A DNA stretch of 64,000 nt, taken from Tribonema minus. Lineage: Eukaryota; Sar; Xanthophyceae; Tribonematales; Tribonemataceae. The stretch spans positions 620,001-684,000 of the forward strand of contig JAFCMP010000002.1 in NCBI GenBank assembly GCA_017506865.1. The letters are read 5' to 3'. The notes under the pieces are model-generated. The model did not search any database. It saw nothing but the letters and a program-made list of their open reading frames with translations, and was not told where the DNA came from. The position numbers and the translations under genes are program-made. Positions 8,044 to 19,337 of the stretch are shown here, piece by piece (the first letter of the stretch is position 1; the number at the start of each line of letters is the position of its first letter).

Positions 8044-8693
8044 CTCCGAGTCCTACAGGCTTGCAGGCAATTATGCAGAAATTTGTGGCTCAAATACTTA
8101 CTGCGTTATTTTCCTCATTGATGGAGCTGATAATCAACATTGTAAACTTGTACCAGCTTGTAGACTGATACGCCCATTCAAGTACAGCTGTTTCAGGCAC
8201 CAAGCCCTACGGCTTTCGCAGATTGGAAGTATCATCCCAAACAACTTTTACCAGTACAGAAGGCATCACCCTCTGCTTGCGTGCTTCAGCAAGTCATGGG
8301 GGGCAGTACAACAGCCATCATGCTGCAGGCACGTGAGATGATCATCTCGAGACATTGATGCTGGTGCGTAGCAAGCAGGTGTGTGCGACCCGATACTCGC
8401 TTCTGCGTACAACAGCTGCCAAACATTCACTCAGCAACTGTTCTGCGCGCGTCCCGTCGCTACAACCATGACTGCCATGTCCATCCACCAAAGATTTGGT
8501 GATGCTGGCTGAGTGCAGTCACAACAGCTCGGGAAGGTGGCGGCTGCCTACAGTGCATGCATCGAATGTCAGACATGTGCCGCCTGAGATGCATCGTTGT
8601 GCATATTGACCTGCTGTCAAAGCGTGGTGTGCCGTGCTGCAATGAATGCAATGACCAGCGTCGCACAACTTTCTTGGATGTCCACACTCTCAG
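8044..8693. other. No gene recognised between LTR element and candidate exons
   Basis: Only short frames without conserved motifs are present. The sequence after 8043 (CTCCGAG...) originally continued from 1597, before the two nested insertions. Confidence 0.4.
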
Positions 8694-9665
8694 GTGATCA
8701 ATGGCCAGCCGTTTAACAGATCTGGAGTCATCTACCACATCGATGGCTCTGCTTTTGTACGCAACCATGGCGATGTGACAAATGCCGACGTCGCGGCCAT
8801 TATTGTGGCTGCAACCAAGTTCTCAGGAAAGGCGGGCGCAGCCGTTCAGGTACCATCTACTTCTAGTAGAGTCTCGAGCTGTAATACTGGTGGTAAGCGT
8901 GATTGTGATCATTTGGGTTTTACGTGGTCTTGATGACTTCGCCATTGCTCCGGAATGCTCGCCACAGAAGGGTTGTCCTGCCACAGATGGCCATGTCGTC
9001 ACAAGAATAACAAGTCACACATGGAATCACTGTAGTACCTCGGCAAGGCCCTGCATTGTGTAATTGCACACGAGTTGTAAGCCTGTAAGCCTGCATCCAA
9101 CTGCAGCACAACGTGCCTCTGCCACACATGTGCTAGTGTGGTGTCTTACTTCAAGGATGTCACAAAAACCGAGCCAGACTGAGTGTCGCCACTTTCCTCC
9201 TTGCATGTTCTGCAGACAAAAAATGCGGCAGACAAGAATCATGGCGAGCTGTGACTCATCGGATGATCATTCAGCTGCAGAAGCCATCCAGACTGCGCGG
9301 GAAGAGCAATGTCAGCGACTGGACTCCAGGGTGGTGATTGGGCAAGAGCACAGCCTTGTACGTTGTACATACATGTAGAATTTAGTACAACATTGGCCAT
9401 GTACATACAGCGAACCAAAAGTTCAAAAACGGTTTGCCACTTCAACAGGTAGCGCAAAGGGATCATCATGGTGGGCACGCTTTGAGGGCATTGGCATTGT
9501 CATGTGAGGTACCAACGCTGCCAAGCCTCAGAGGCAAATCACACGTAGCCTGCGTGCTAGTGCTCTACTGGAGCAGTTTCGAAGCAGCGCTGCGGTCACA
9601 GTTGCTGACATCAGACAAAACACTGCAGTGGCAAGATTAAATGCATATGCTGTTGCCAATTGGTG
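8694..9665 (+). CDS. Tentative three-exon gene of unknown function
   Basis: Three phase-compatible plus-strand exons can be joined: 8694-8849 (acceptor CTCTCAG, donor CAG/GTACC), 9232-9357 (acceptor GCGGCAG, donor CTT/GTACG) and 9532-9665. Peptides include INGQPFNRSGVIYHIDGSAF, EAIQTAREEQCQRLDSRVVI and SALLEQFRSSAAVTVADIRQ, which look like coding rather than random sequence. The last exon either ends at the TGA at 9663-9665 or splices at the GTGACG there. I recognise no family. The start has not been found; upstream exons could have been displaced by the retrotransposon inserted 650 bases upstream. Confidence 0.35.
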
Positions 9666-11444
9666 ACGTGAGTGAGTAGATCAGGAATCATCGCATCTTG
9701 CGTGTTTTTGTGATATCATCATCTGCTTCGCAGGGGGGCCATTCATTGTTGCCCTTCTTTTGGTCTGTGCGCAAGCATGCACTGCATGCGATGCATGATT
9801 ATGAGCAGCCAAACCCTGATGGGACAGCTGCAAAGGCAGTTTTGCAGCATACTGCTCACTCTCGTTGATTGCTTGAGACCGTGGTCGCTGTGAAGACGTA
9901 CAAACATTAGTTGTACCTAAGTTATTCCTCATATGACAAGAAGGCCTCAATATTACTGACAGTGTGCCTCTGTCCACTGCACGGTAATTATACTGGAGCA
10001 ACGCTGCAGCTCATCTTCCTTCATGATGATAGACTGGCACTCAGATTTGCTGCTCCCGTGCGAAGCTTCAGGGTTTCACGCAGTGTTCGGAGGCGCCATG
10101 ACCTAGCAGCGCCATGACCTAGATGCATACATGTACGCTCTGCCACAAGGGAGTTGCACTTGTCAAATACCATCACCCTCAGTCACGCAGGCAAGTGCAA
10201 GCCCGATCAGCACATCCAAAGGTAATGCAGCAGAATCTAGTGAAGCCTGTCTGACAGCGCATTCAGCTGAAAAACGTGCGTGTACTTTTTATGTGTACTT
10301 GTATGATGGATGTACATGCAGCAACACAAACGTAGCCAGATGAAAAACGAAAGTACTCTACCAGAATTGGCATGCATCACAGCACATTGGCATCCAGCAG
10401 CAACCTAAAAGGTGCGGCAGAGACTCGCAGTGCAGAGTGTGTGATGGTACCTTTCATTTCAAAGCGCTTATACGCTTTCATATATAAACAAGGGGCAGTT
10501 CCCCAGAACTGCCCATTCACATAAATATAAACAGAGCCCCTGCCATGCAGGCGGTACAATGGCGACCACAAAGGTTGGGGGGATGACAGCAATGACATGA
10601 GCGACAGCATGGCTGGAAAAGCCAGCGCCAGCTACATGCCCCTTCTCAAAATTGCCTACCGCTACCGCTAGCCTAGCCACCACTTAGTGAATGTGCCCGG
10701 TGGAACGTGCCCCGTCACAGCCCTCGTGATCATCACGTGCACAAGGGATCCGCAGTGCGCAGGCACCAAATACCCCACCTACCCCGCCCCCCCGCCCCCC
10801 CCCCCCTTCCCGCGCCCCACATGTATTCCTGGAGTCTCTGGTGATTGGGCCTGCGAAGGCGGCACAAACAGCCCGCGATACCCCTACTAGTATTACATAT
10901 ACATACCCCTGAATGCATGCAGCACAGAGCTGTGGCGACTCACGCACTGAGCGGTGCTGCTGCAGATTCCTCAACCCACGTTCATAGGTATGGTACCCCT
11001 CTGTCCCTGCCCCGCCCCCCTCGCCCCCCTCCCCCGCCCCCCCCTTCCCCGTCCTATCATAACTCCTGGAGTCACGCGGCACAAAGCTGCGGCGGCTCAC
11101 AAAATGAGCGCTGCTGCTGCAGGTGCGCCGCCACCGCGACTGCCCCCCCGCCCCCTGCCCTCTGCTCCCACTGCCATCACCCGAAGAGTGCCGCTACCAT
11201 GGTGCCGCTGCGACCGCTCACACCCCCCCCCCCTTTCCCTGCCCCTGGTTTTCAAGCAGAGACTGCCATGGCTAGTGCACTGTCCACCCCTCCCCCTACC
11301 CCTGCTGCCATTACCCAGAGATCGCCGCTCCTGCGAAGTCGGCCTCACGATCCGCCCCCCGTGCCCCTGCTATCACCCAGAGATTAGAGATTGCCATGGC
11401 TAGTGCACCGTCCACCCCTACCCCTTCCCCTACCCCTGCGGCTA
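9666..11444. other. Gene-poor stretch with C-rich tracts
   Basis: I find no supported gene here. From about 10780 to 11250 the plus strand is dominated by long cytosine tracts, with two related blocks (about 10780-10890 and 11000-11100) sharing a TCCTGGAGTC word and a GGCACAAA word. These shade into copies of the 3' end of the alpha/beta hydrolase gene. Confidence 0.5.
11240..11444 (-). repeat. Tandem copies of the hydrolase 3' end beyond its stop codon
   Basis: Blocks at about 11250-11370 and 11380-11444 repeat the last 60-80 bases of the final coding exon, recognisable by GAGATCGCCGCT and GGCCTCACGATCC, downstream of the functional stop at 11445-11447. The copies include sequence on both sides of the stop. 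Confidence 0.6.
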
Positions 11445-14400
11445 TCACCCTGAGATCGCCGCTACGATGGTGGCCTGCGACGGCGGCCTCACGATCCACC
11501 CCCCGTGCCCCTCCCCCTTCAACTCGTGCACCACCAAGCGGCCCTGGCGCTCCGGCTGAGCAGCTGATGCAGCCAGGTACGGGACGATGGCGCTAGCGCG
11601 CGAGATCTCATCGATTTCGGAGATGAAGACGTCGGCGCTCATGGCGGTAGGTATGTCGGATGCGAAGAGCACCGACTCGTACCACCAGAAGTGCCTGCGG
11701 CAGGGGGGAAGAGGGGGCACAGGGGGGTGGCGGTTGGAGAGCGCTGCATGTGCCTCTTGATGATGCACTGCACTTCTTGACAACGGGGTGGTGTGGTGGG
11801 CTGACAGGGTCGGATGTGCATGCTTCTCCATACAGTCCTTCGATTGCGTCTCGCTGAGTGCGCAAGAAAGCTCATGATCAAAGCGGTAGGTACTGGAGGA
11901 CTTGTTTTCCCAACACAGCCGCGCTGTTCGGATATGCTTGATATTATAATGATAAATCCTGATACAATGGTGTGCTTGTACATGCGTTGCCATGAAAAAG
12001 CCTCTGATGGATGCTGTCACTAAAGCTTAAGATCCCTCAAGGCATTGGCTTCGAAGTGCTTCCGAGGAGAGACAACTTTGTTGAGCAGACATGAAAGCGA
12101 CAGCGCGCACCCAGGTGGCCTGATGATCAATAGGAACAGCAGCGTCCGTTGCAGATGTGCTACGTCTATACAGCATTGGCATTCACGTTCGCACGTCTGG
12201 TTCTCTTGTCTTCAGCCTTCTCCATTGCATGTGCCGGGCACCAGCTCCAACATCACATGCTTGTCATGAAGGGCTCAGAGAGTGTCACATGTTGAGCACT
12301 GCCTCAGCGCTCCTTAATAGCGGCATACTGGAAGAGACTGAGGGCGGACAGTACATGTACTGTGTAAGCATTAAGAAGCGTGCTGCAAGAGCTGCAAACG
12401 CATCTGTCACCGTTGCACGTGGAGATTATGGTATACTTCGAGTAACAATTATACACCACACTGTTGCATGTGGAGATTATGGTATACTTCGAAGTAACAA
12501 TTATACACCACACTCTCATCATACTGTGTATGCGCACTTCCACACGACCCTCAGCGGTCAAGGTGGCACTGCTCAGTGGGCAGGGACCAGCAGCAGCGAC
12601 CAGCAAACCCAAGCAGCAGCCAAGATTTCATCGCCAGCACGTAGCTTGCTCGACAAAACCTGCTATATCAGGGGCACAGCCATACTCTCTCTCCGCGTTG
12701 ATGCATGTACTAAGGTGGTGTAGCTGCCGGGGCAGCCATTCGACTGCGTCTGCCTCCCTGGCTTGTTGCGGGCACGTCGACGTGCCGGCTGGCCGTGTCC
12801 CTGCTTAGGGTTAGGGTTAGGGTTAGGGTTAGGGTTAGGGGTAGGGTTAGGGTTAGGGTTAGGGTTAGGGTTAAGGTCAGGCGTAGCTGTGAGGCTTAGC
12901 TGTGATCGGAGTCGCCTGTGGATGAAGTGGCTGACAACAGCTCCTGAGACGATTGATAGTGGATGATTGACGCTCAGCTTACTTAGGGATAGGGCGAGGA
13001 TCAGGGTTAGGGTTAGCTGCGGTCAGGCTCACCTGTGGAAGAAGTGGCTGATGAACAGCTCCTGGGACATGTGGTAGTGGATGATGTCCTGCATCGCGGT
13101 GCTGGGCTGCCTGCGCGCGGTTAGGGTTAAAGTTAGGGGTTGCATGAATGTGTGCAGTGCTCAGCAGTGCTGCAGTCAGTAGCAGCAGCGCAGTTGTTGC
13201 GCAAAAGAGGCGCAGTGTCGCTGCAACAGCTGCAGGTAGAGTGTGGGTGCAGTGGGAGAAAAAGAAGCCACACTCAGCATATACTCGGCAGGAACGCCGC
13301 TCAGTACATGCGGGAAGCTGTGTAGGCATGTCGGAATATGATACTCTCATGTAACTACAGAGTTGTGTAACTGCAAGGACGTGTAACTGCAGGGGCGTGA
13401 CTGGCTGAGCTGGCTGTTATTTGAGCAGGTTGCACGAGCAGGTTGCACCTTCTCGTACCATGCATAAGACTCGTCGCTTGGACTGCTCATTTTATAGCTG
13501 GCTCTGTCGAGCCAGCTCTATTCACGACCTCGACATTACACTTAATATCCACTTCTCCTTACACGGTCCTTCGGCCGCAGTCTCTCTTCCTCCCTCCTGC
13601 CTTGCTACCTGGCTTGGCATCTTGTCATGGAGCTCTAGCTGAGTCGTCATTTCCATCAGGCATGGTGTCAACAGGCTTGTTTGCTTGTCGCAGGAAGTGG
13701 GCACTAACAGTAGGCGATCGCGCAAGCGCTGAGTGATGGTGGAGATTTGAGTGATGGTAGGTGCTGTATCCTAGTGTTGGTAGGGCATATGAGAACTGTA
13801 GCCTTGAGTCCAATGCCTGCTGCCCAGGATGCCAGTCAAGCATTCCAGGATGCCACTCCAGAGGTTGTTTCAAAACGGCACCTGGCGAATGGCACTTGTT
13901 CAACATGTGTCACTGATTCTCACCTGTAGCAGAACTTCCTTGGCACGCCCACCTCTCATCAACGTACATTGATGTACAACCTCGCAGACTGTTCTACCCT
14001 ACAGCAGCATATACAAGTATCCACATGTCCTTCGGTTCTCAGCAACAAGTACCAACTATATTCATTTACTATAAGAATATCAGCATGTTCAAGTATATGA
14101 AATTACGCTTTCTCACCTGTAGCAGAAGTTCTCGAGAATGTCCACCTCCCAGAGCAGGAAGCACACAGGGTCGATGAGGACCACGCTGTGAACCAAATGC
14201 GGCTTGGCCTTCAAGAAGGCTCCCACCAGGCAGGTCCCCAGGGAATGCCCGATCCATCTGCACCAGCGCAAACATGCATAAGACGCTTTCAGTGCTGATG
14301 CAAAGATGTCACAATATTAATGAATTCAAGAAGGCACCCACCAGGCAGGTCCCAGGGAATGCACGATCCAGCTGCATCAGTGCAAACATGCAATGTACAC

Positions 14401-17400
14401 TGTTCTTCAGAAACTTCCACAATGATCATGACAACAGGGCAAGGCAAACGAACGCCATCTCGACCGACATTAGCGCATAACATGATCAAGTGTACGAAGT
14501 CCGTGGAAAATGTGATTATTGCATCAGCAAGATTACAGCGGCAGGCCACGACGCATTGTGAAGGTGAACGAGGCCAGCCTAACACGCTGCAACGTGCCCA
14601 AAACAGCGCTTCGACATCACATTTCTGTGAGCATCAGTACATCTGACATATACTCGTAAGCCTGACCTAAACCCCAACTATAATGCCAATGCTCACCCTG
14701 ACTTTGACGCCAATGCTTACCGGCAGCACAGAGGGGTGGCATCAATGACACCCCAACCCTACATACGTTCTAGCCCTGACCCTAACGCTACTGCTCACCG
14801 CGAAAGCCTGACGCCGTGGCGCCGTATCGCCGCCTCCGCCGTCGCGACAAACTCGCCAATGCTAACCCTACTTCTCAAGCCAATGCTTATCGGCGGCACA
14901 ATCAGATGGCGTCTACAGCACGTAAACAACACCTAAACCCCAACGCTAGTGCTCACCGCGAAGGCCCAAAGCCATGGCGCTGTATCGCCGCCTCCGCCAT
15001 AACTGCAACGGCAATGTTGACACTACCTCTCATGCTAATGCTCAAAGGCCGCACATTGGGGTGGCATAAATAACCCTAAACCCTAAACCCTAGCCCTAAC
15101 CCTACTGCTCACCGCGAAGGCCCAAAGCCGTGGCGCTGTATCGCCGCCTCCGCCGTCGCGACAAACTCGCTCACGCTCGGCACGTTCTCCTGCCCGAGCT
15201 TGAGCGACACGTGGGGCAGCTCGATGAGCATGATGCGGCGCTGGCGCGTCGAAGTTGAATCTGAAGTTGAAGTGACGCCCCGCACCAGCTTCAGCACGAA
15301 GAAGATGTACGTCGCGAGGCCCATGCCCACGCCGTGCACGAAGATCAGCGGCGGCAGCGGCGCGCTGCTGCTTTGCTGAGCACTGCTGCTGCTGTCGAGC
15401 GGAGCGCTGCTGTTGCGGTTGAAGTTGCCATTGAAGTTGGTGACGTGCTGCTGCGGCTGCTGCTTCGGGGCCTCGCGGACGTAGTACCAGATGTTGCCCA
15501 GGGAGTAGCGGCGGAAGCCTGCGCGAGTAAAAGTTCACAGCGGTTCACACACAGAGTACACACAATGTAAAGGGTGCACTCACAGAGCACCTGTACCAGA
15601 TGTTGCCCGGGTATACGGACGGAAGTTTGCGGTGCCATATAAAGTAACAGTTCACAGCGGTTCACACACAGAGTACACGCATTCTGATGAGTACATTAAC
15701 AGTGCACTGGTATCTCGACCACGCAGCAATGATTCCAATCGCGGTGTGCAGTGTCATAGCAAGCAGTGGCCCGCACGTGTCAACGCTCATCAGGACTTGT
15801 GGAGCGTTGCCACCAGCGCTTGGCCGCCCTCGGCGCTGGTTCACAGCTCACTTCATTTTGCAATGCTCTTCAAGCAAAGGACAGCGGTTTACTTGCCCAT
15901 GTCAAGTGCCTTGGTATTCTGTCTCAGCTGTTTGTATCATTTCGCGTGCCGTTGACGTATTTCTACCTGGAGCGCGTGAGGTACTTCAACTTGCAGTTTG
16001 CAGCAGTGCTCAGCGCACCAGCACGCACCTGCAGCCCGTCGCACCTGCAGCCCGTCGCTCCGCAGGTGAGTTCAGCTTGCAAAGATCATCAAGCAGAGCG
16101 ATGAGCATATGTACCTCAATTTTAACTTGAAATATACGAGATGGCAAGTGACGTGCGCGCTGGCGATGCACCAGCGCTCAGCACGTGCCCGCAGCGCGTA
16201 TCGCAATCCCCGCAGCCGTGTCCTAAGCATCTCTCGAAGTGTGGCATTCCAATCTGCAGTATGCATAGCAGCGAACTACTTCGATGCTTCACCATTAAGC
16301 TTGCATCACTGCACCAGCACGCACCCGCAGCGCGTATCGCGATCCCCGCAGCTGTGTCCATGATGAGCGTGCAGGCATAGTAGATGAACGGGCGGTGCTT
16401 GCTGGTGACTGGGTCCAGGTTGAGACGCCGCACTGTTACCCCTGTGCTCCCTTTGGGCAGTTTGACCCCCCTGGTGGCGACGCTCGTCTCAATCTCTTGC
16501 GTCAGCGCCTCGAGCTCATCGGCCGCGTCTGGTCCTTCCGCTTTGATCTGTGGTTTTAGCAGTGAACCGGGGGCAGAAGTGTTGGGGGTGTGTTCTGGGA
16601 AGAGGATTGCGTGTGGTGTATGCACTTCTATTGTTGAAGTGTTGCAGTGTGACGCACCTGACGAACTTGCCTCAAACCTATACGTATTAAGAAAACTCAT
16701 CATATTATCAATATGTAAACACTCACCCTAACTGGCATCTCAACCAATCATGACGCTGCATGCACTGCTTGCTGCATGTGTGCTTCACGCTTGAAAATGA
16801 ACAGAACAACATTGACTCGTGCACAGTTGAAGTTGGACTCCATCATGAACATCGCCATCCACTACTATGCGCAAGCTGAATATGTGATACTTCTATGCAC
16901 AACAGTACTGCACACTATTACGCATCTCTTCAAGCGTTCCCTCTCAGATGCTTCGCCGAAGAGGGTCGCCATTAAATAACTTCAAAGTGTGCAAGCAACC
17001 TGCATTGCCACAATTGTCCTGTCCAACCTCAACGAGTGACGCATCGATACGCAACGCTGAACTCCACAACAAGTGTCACATATATGTGATCAGGTGTGAA
17101 GGCACACTTGGGCCTTCAGCATTGATCCCAACAACAAGTCGTCTTTCAACACGGTAAAACTGACCAGAGCTCATGACAGCCCCCAAACTTCATGCATGGC
17201 ACCAAGATTGTTCAGCCCATGTTGAAGGGAAACTTCACAGCAGCAGCTTCAACAGCAAGCATGCAACTTCAACAGCAAGCAAATAAATGCCTCAAAATGA
17301 CTCTCCAACTCAAGGTCACAGCCCGTCTGTTGCCAAAGAAGGCCCAGGTCAGCCACGACAACGTTTTGTACACCCTAGGTAGGAACTTCACAGAGCCTCA

Positions 17401-18513
17401 CAGCAGCTGCAAGAGCAAGCACGGGCACCTCAGCGAAAGTACTTAGCTCACCTGTTCAATTGTGTCCTAGGTGGAGCAAGCATGCGTACGACAAGCAGTG
17501 ACTCTTACACTCACTTCTTCAACTGTCTTGCCGAAGAAGGCCCAGGCCAGCCACGACACCAGTTCATCGCGCCCAACCTCGCTGAGCGACGAGGCACCCG
17601 GGAACCAGAGATCCAGGAACTGGTACGCGTTGCCAGACTCACTGTTGAGCCTGCATGTGAAAGTGAAGTAGCAGACAAGTCGAAGGTGAGTTGCAGGGCT
17701 CAATTTGAAGTAGGTCTGAGCTGTGCTCACACGGCTGCTGAGGCGTGTCACTGCCTACTTCAACTTGTGATGCGTGCTGATGGGTGACGTTCAGCGTCGG
17801 CACAAGGTGGCATTGGCTGAGTGTAATTCATGCGTGCAAGAAAAGGTCCTGATACTAACTGCGGCACGCATTGCTTGTACACACAAGAGAGCTCCAAGAG
17901 GGCATTGCTCGGCATGCACTCCTGAGACACAGCTTTGAGGCTGAAACAAGTAGCACAAGTGATGCTACAAGCAAGCAAACGTCTGGTCTTACGTTTCCAT
18001 CACTGTCTCTGGTAGCTGCTTGCTGAATGAGCAATTGACTTCTCTCTCGTTGAGTACAAAGTACAGAGTACATTCATGTTGTTCTCATAGAGGGAACAAT
18101 TGTAGACCAGACAGCCGACTTTAGACCAAACAGCCAAGTGCCTCTGCTAATAGTACCAGAGTCAAGCATGATGCCCAAAAACGCTATTGTGCTCACCGTA
18201 GAAGCAGCTCCTTGCGTGCCTGTGACGTAAGCGCAGGGGGCGTGTGCCTTCTCTGCAACCTTCGCCTGGCCTTGAGGTACCACAAGTAGAAGGCTATCTC
18301 CACAGCCAGCAAGACGTTCACACCAGTTCTCACAGCCGTGTGCTTTGCGAAAGCCAGAGGATCTCCAAGCTCCAAGCACACCACGACGGCGCACAGCCAT
18401 GCGAACGGGGTCAACACTCTGAGAGGCCAGATTATTGCCAAGGACAAAACTTTGAACCAGGTTCCGTCGGACCGCTCATCTGCCTCGATGACGACATTCT
18501 GCTTCTCGACCAT
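11445..18513 (-). CDS. Alpha/beta hydrolase (lipase-like), seven exons
   Basis: Minus-strand exons are 18513-18197, 17650-17515, 16547-16325, 15518-15113, 14257-14117, 13110-13033 and 11694-11445. They total 1551 bases and all phases join, giving 516 residues. The product is probably a membrane-anchored serine hydrolase acting on lipid-type esters; the substrate is unknown. Residues about 15-45 form hydrophobic segments (LSLAIIWPLRVLTPFAWLCA). The oxyanion-side motif is PPLIFVHGVGMG. The nucleophile elbow GHSLG puts Ser at 366. Asp462 (ISEIDEI) and His497 (GEGHGGW) are the likely remaining triad. Donors are GTGAGC, GTGAGT, GTGCGT, GTGAGC, GTGAGA and GTGAGC. It is divergent from the DUF3783-like gene, 185 bases away. 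Most introns carry diverged copies of the adjoining exon edges. A 36-base in-frame GT...AG insertion sits in exon 4 (15241-15276). Confidence 0.87.
12805..12873 (+). repeat. Interstitial telomeric array (TTAGGG)n
   Basis: About eleven TTAGGG units with one GTAGGG variant lie in the last intron of the hydrolase gene. It is the longest such run in the window. Shorter runs occur near 13010, 35785, 35925, 36678, 37142, 41260, 43971, 44371, 46431, 47611, 51142 and 60166. Confidence 0.9.
12890..13032 (-). repeat. Copy of exon 6 end and donor in hydrolase intron 6
   Basis: The segment at about 12905-12955 repeats the exon 13033-13110 sequence (CTGTGGATGAAGTGGCTGA against CTGTGGAAGAAGTGGCTGA) on the intron side of the donor. 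Confidence 0.75.
13895..14400 (-). repeat. Exon-edge copies flanking hydrolase exon 5
   Basis: A copy of the exon end plus donor lies at about 13915-13950 (TCTCACCTGTAGCAGAA), downstream of the exon on the minus strand. A copy of the acceptor plus exon start lies at about 14324-14395, upstream of it. The functional exon is 14117-14257. Confidence 0.8.
14790..15112 (-). repeat. Copies of exon 4 end and donor in hydrolase intron 4
   Basis: Two diverged copies at about 14795-14870 and 14953-15015 repeat the exon end and donor (GCTCACCGCGAAGGCC and CGCCGCCTCCGCC). They are separated by short CCCTAA-rich spacers. Confidence 0.8.
15241..15276 (-). other. In-frame 36-base GT...AG insertion in hydrolase exon 4
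   Basis: On the minus strand the segment starts GTCACTTCAACTTCAG and ends GCGCCAG, and is a multiple of three. It encodes a Ser/Thr-rich insert between LVRG and RRIMLIELP. Its body is the TTCAACTTC word common in introns here. It may be a very small intron, an intron remnant or a coding insertion. Confidence 0.4.
15585..15690 (-). repeat. Copy of acceptor and exon 4 start in hydrolase intron 3
   Basis: The segment repeats the sequence around 15480-15580, with ACCAGATGTTGCCC and GTTCACAGCGGTTCACACAC matching in order, on the upstream side of the functional acceptor. Confidence 0.8.
16010..16324 (-). repeat. Copies of exon 3 end and donor in hydrolase intron 3
   Basis: A clear copy at about 16185-16230 matches CGCAGCGCGTATCGC and CCCGCAGC of exon 3. 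A more degraded one lies at about 16018-16065. Confidence 0.7.
17320..17400 (-). repeat. Copy of exon 2 end in hydrolase intron 2
   Basis: The segment repeats the exon 17515-17650 end (GAAGGCCCAGGTCAGCCACGAC against GAAGGCCCAGGCCAGCC). Confidence 0.7.
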
Positions 18514-18698
18514 GCTGTTGCTGTGCTGCGCCAGACACTGTTTGATGTGATGCTCTGGTCTGCATAGTGATGAGTTTGGTGATGATGTTTTGAGGAGAAG
18601 CGAAATCACTGCTTGTGACACGCCTCTGGATGTGAAGTTTGGTCTGAAGTTCTCTTTTTTTCAGATTGAGCGCTACTTTCCGTAGTTCTCTAAAGGCG
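18514..18698. promoter_or_regulatory. Divergent promoter between hydrolase and DUF3783-like gene
   Basis: Only 185 bases separate the two opposed ATG codons, so both genes probably share a bidirectional promoter. No TATA box was recognised. A pyrimidine tract ending in CAG at about 18652-18664 could instead be the 3' splice site of a 5' UTR intron of the plus-strand gene. Confidence 0.45.
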
Positions 18699-19337
18699 AT
18701 GCATCAGTGGGGCCAAGGCGTTGTTGCGCTGCTGTATATTTTTGGCAGCGATCCCAACAGAACGGCCAATGCTTTCATCAGACCGCCAGTGGCGCCTTGC
18801 CGAGGCAGCAGCACAGGCTCCCGCACGACAACCATGGGCATAATGGACTGGCTCAGTGGAGCAAAATCGCAGCCTCAGGCGGCGAAGTTCATTAGACTAG
18901 GAGGGAGCGAGGATGCGCCAGTGGTGGGGGCGAGGTGTGTGATAGCGGCAGGGCTGCCGGGCGGCGAGGTAACCACCCTGAGGAACCTGCTGTCCTATGA
19001 GACGCACCCAGTGTTGCTGCTGTCTCGGCACATGCTCGACATGACACTCCAAGAAGCTTTGGAGGACTGTCAGAAGCTGGCTCAAGAGCCACCTGTCTCA
19101 GCGGCCGATGCCGTGGAGTTGGATTGCCCTGTTGTCCTGATATCTGGCTATGGAAACACAGAAGTTACACAGCTCATTAGAAACTACAAAGAGGTTACAG
19201 ACATGCGACCTGCTTTTGCCAAGGTCGTGCCAAATGCCATGGGGAAGAATCTAGGAAGACTGTTTGGGGAGATTGGCAACGATCACAGGGAGAGGCAGGC
19301 ACAGCAACGGGTGCAACAACAACAGCAGCAACAATGA
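18699..19337 (+). CDS. DUF3783-like protein, probably plastid targeted
   Basis: An uninterrupted 212-residue frame. The C-terminal half (about 140-200) matches the DUF3783 pattern: a beta strand VVLISGYGNTEVTQLIRNY, then FAKVVPNAMGKNLGRLFGEI. The family is of unknown function and is found in bacteria and plastid-bearing eukaryotes. The N-terminus has a short hydrophobic stretch (VVALLYIFGS) and then NAFIRPP, similar to an ASAFAP-type plastid presequence; this is weaker than in the other two such proteins. The tail is a short polyglutamine run. The frame is open upstream to a splice-acceptor-like site at 18664, so an extra 5' exon is possible. The gene is divergent from the hydrolase. Confidence 0.6.
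   Translation: MHQWGQGVVALLYIFGSDPNRTANAFIRPPVAPCRGSSTGSRTTTMGIMDWLSGAKSQPQAAKFIRLGGSEDAPVVGARCVIAAGLPGGEVTTLRNLLSYETHPVLLLSRHMLDMTLQEALEDCQKLAQEPPVSAADAVELDCPVVLISGYGNTEVTQLIRNYKEVTDMRPAFAKVVPNAMGKNLGRLFGEIGNDHRERQAQQRVQQQQQQQ

Noticed and set aside
10684..11403. Proline- and glycine-rich frames in the C-tract region
   Set aside because: They are low-complexity translations of homopolymer tracts, open on both strands, with no conserved sequence.
12805..12873. A chromosome end
   Set aside because: The TTAGGG run is short and continues into unique gene sequence on both sides, so it is interstitial.
12763..12966. Frame with repeated Leu-Gly
   Set aside because: It is a translation of the TTAGGG array inside a hydrolase intron.
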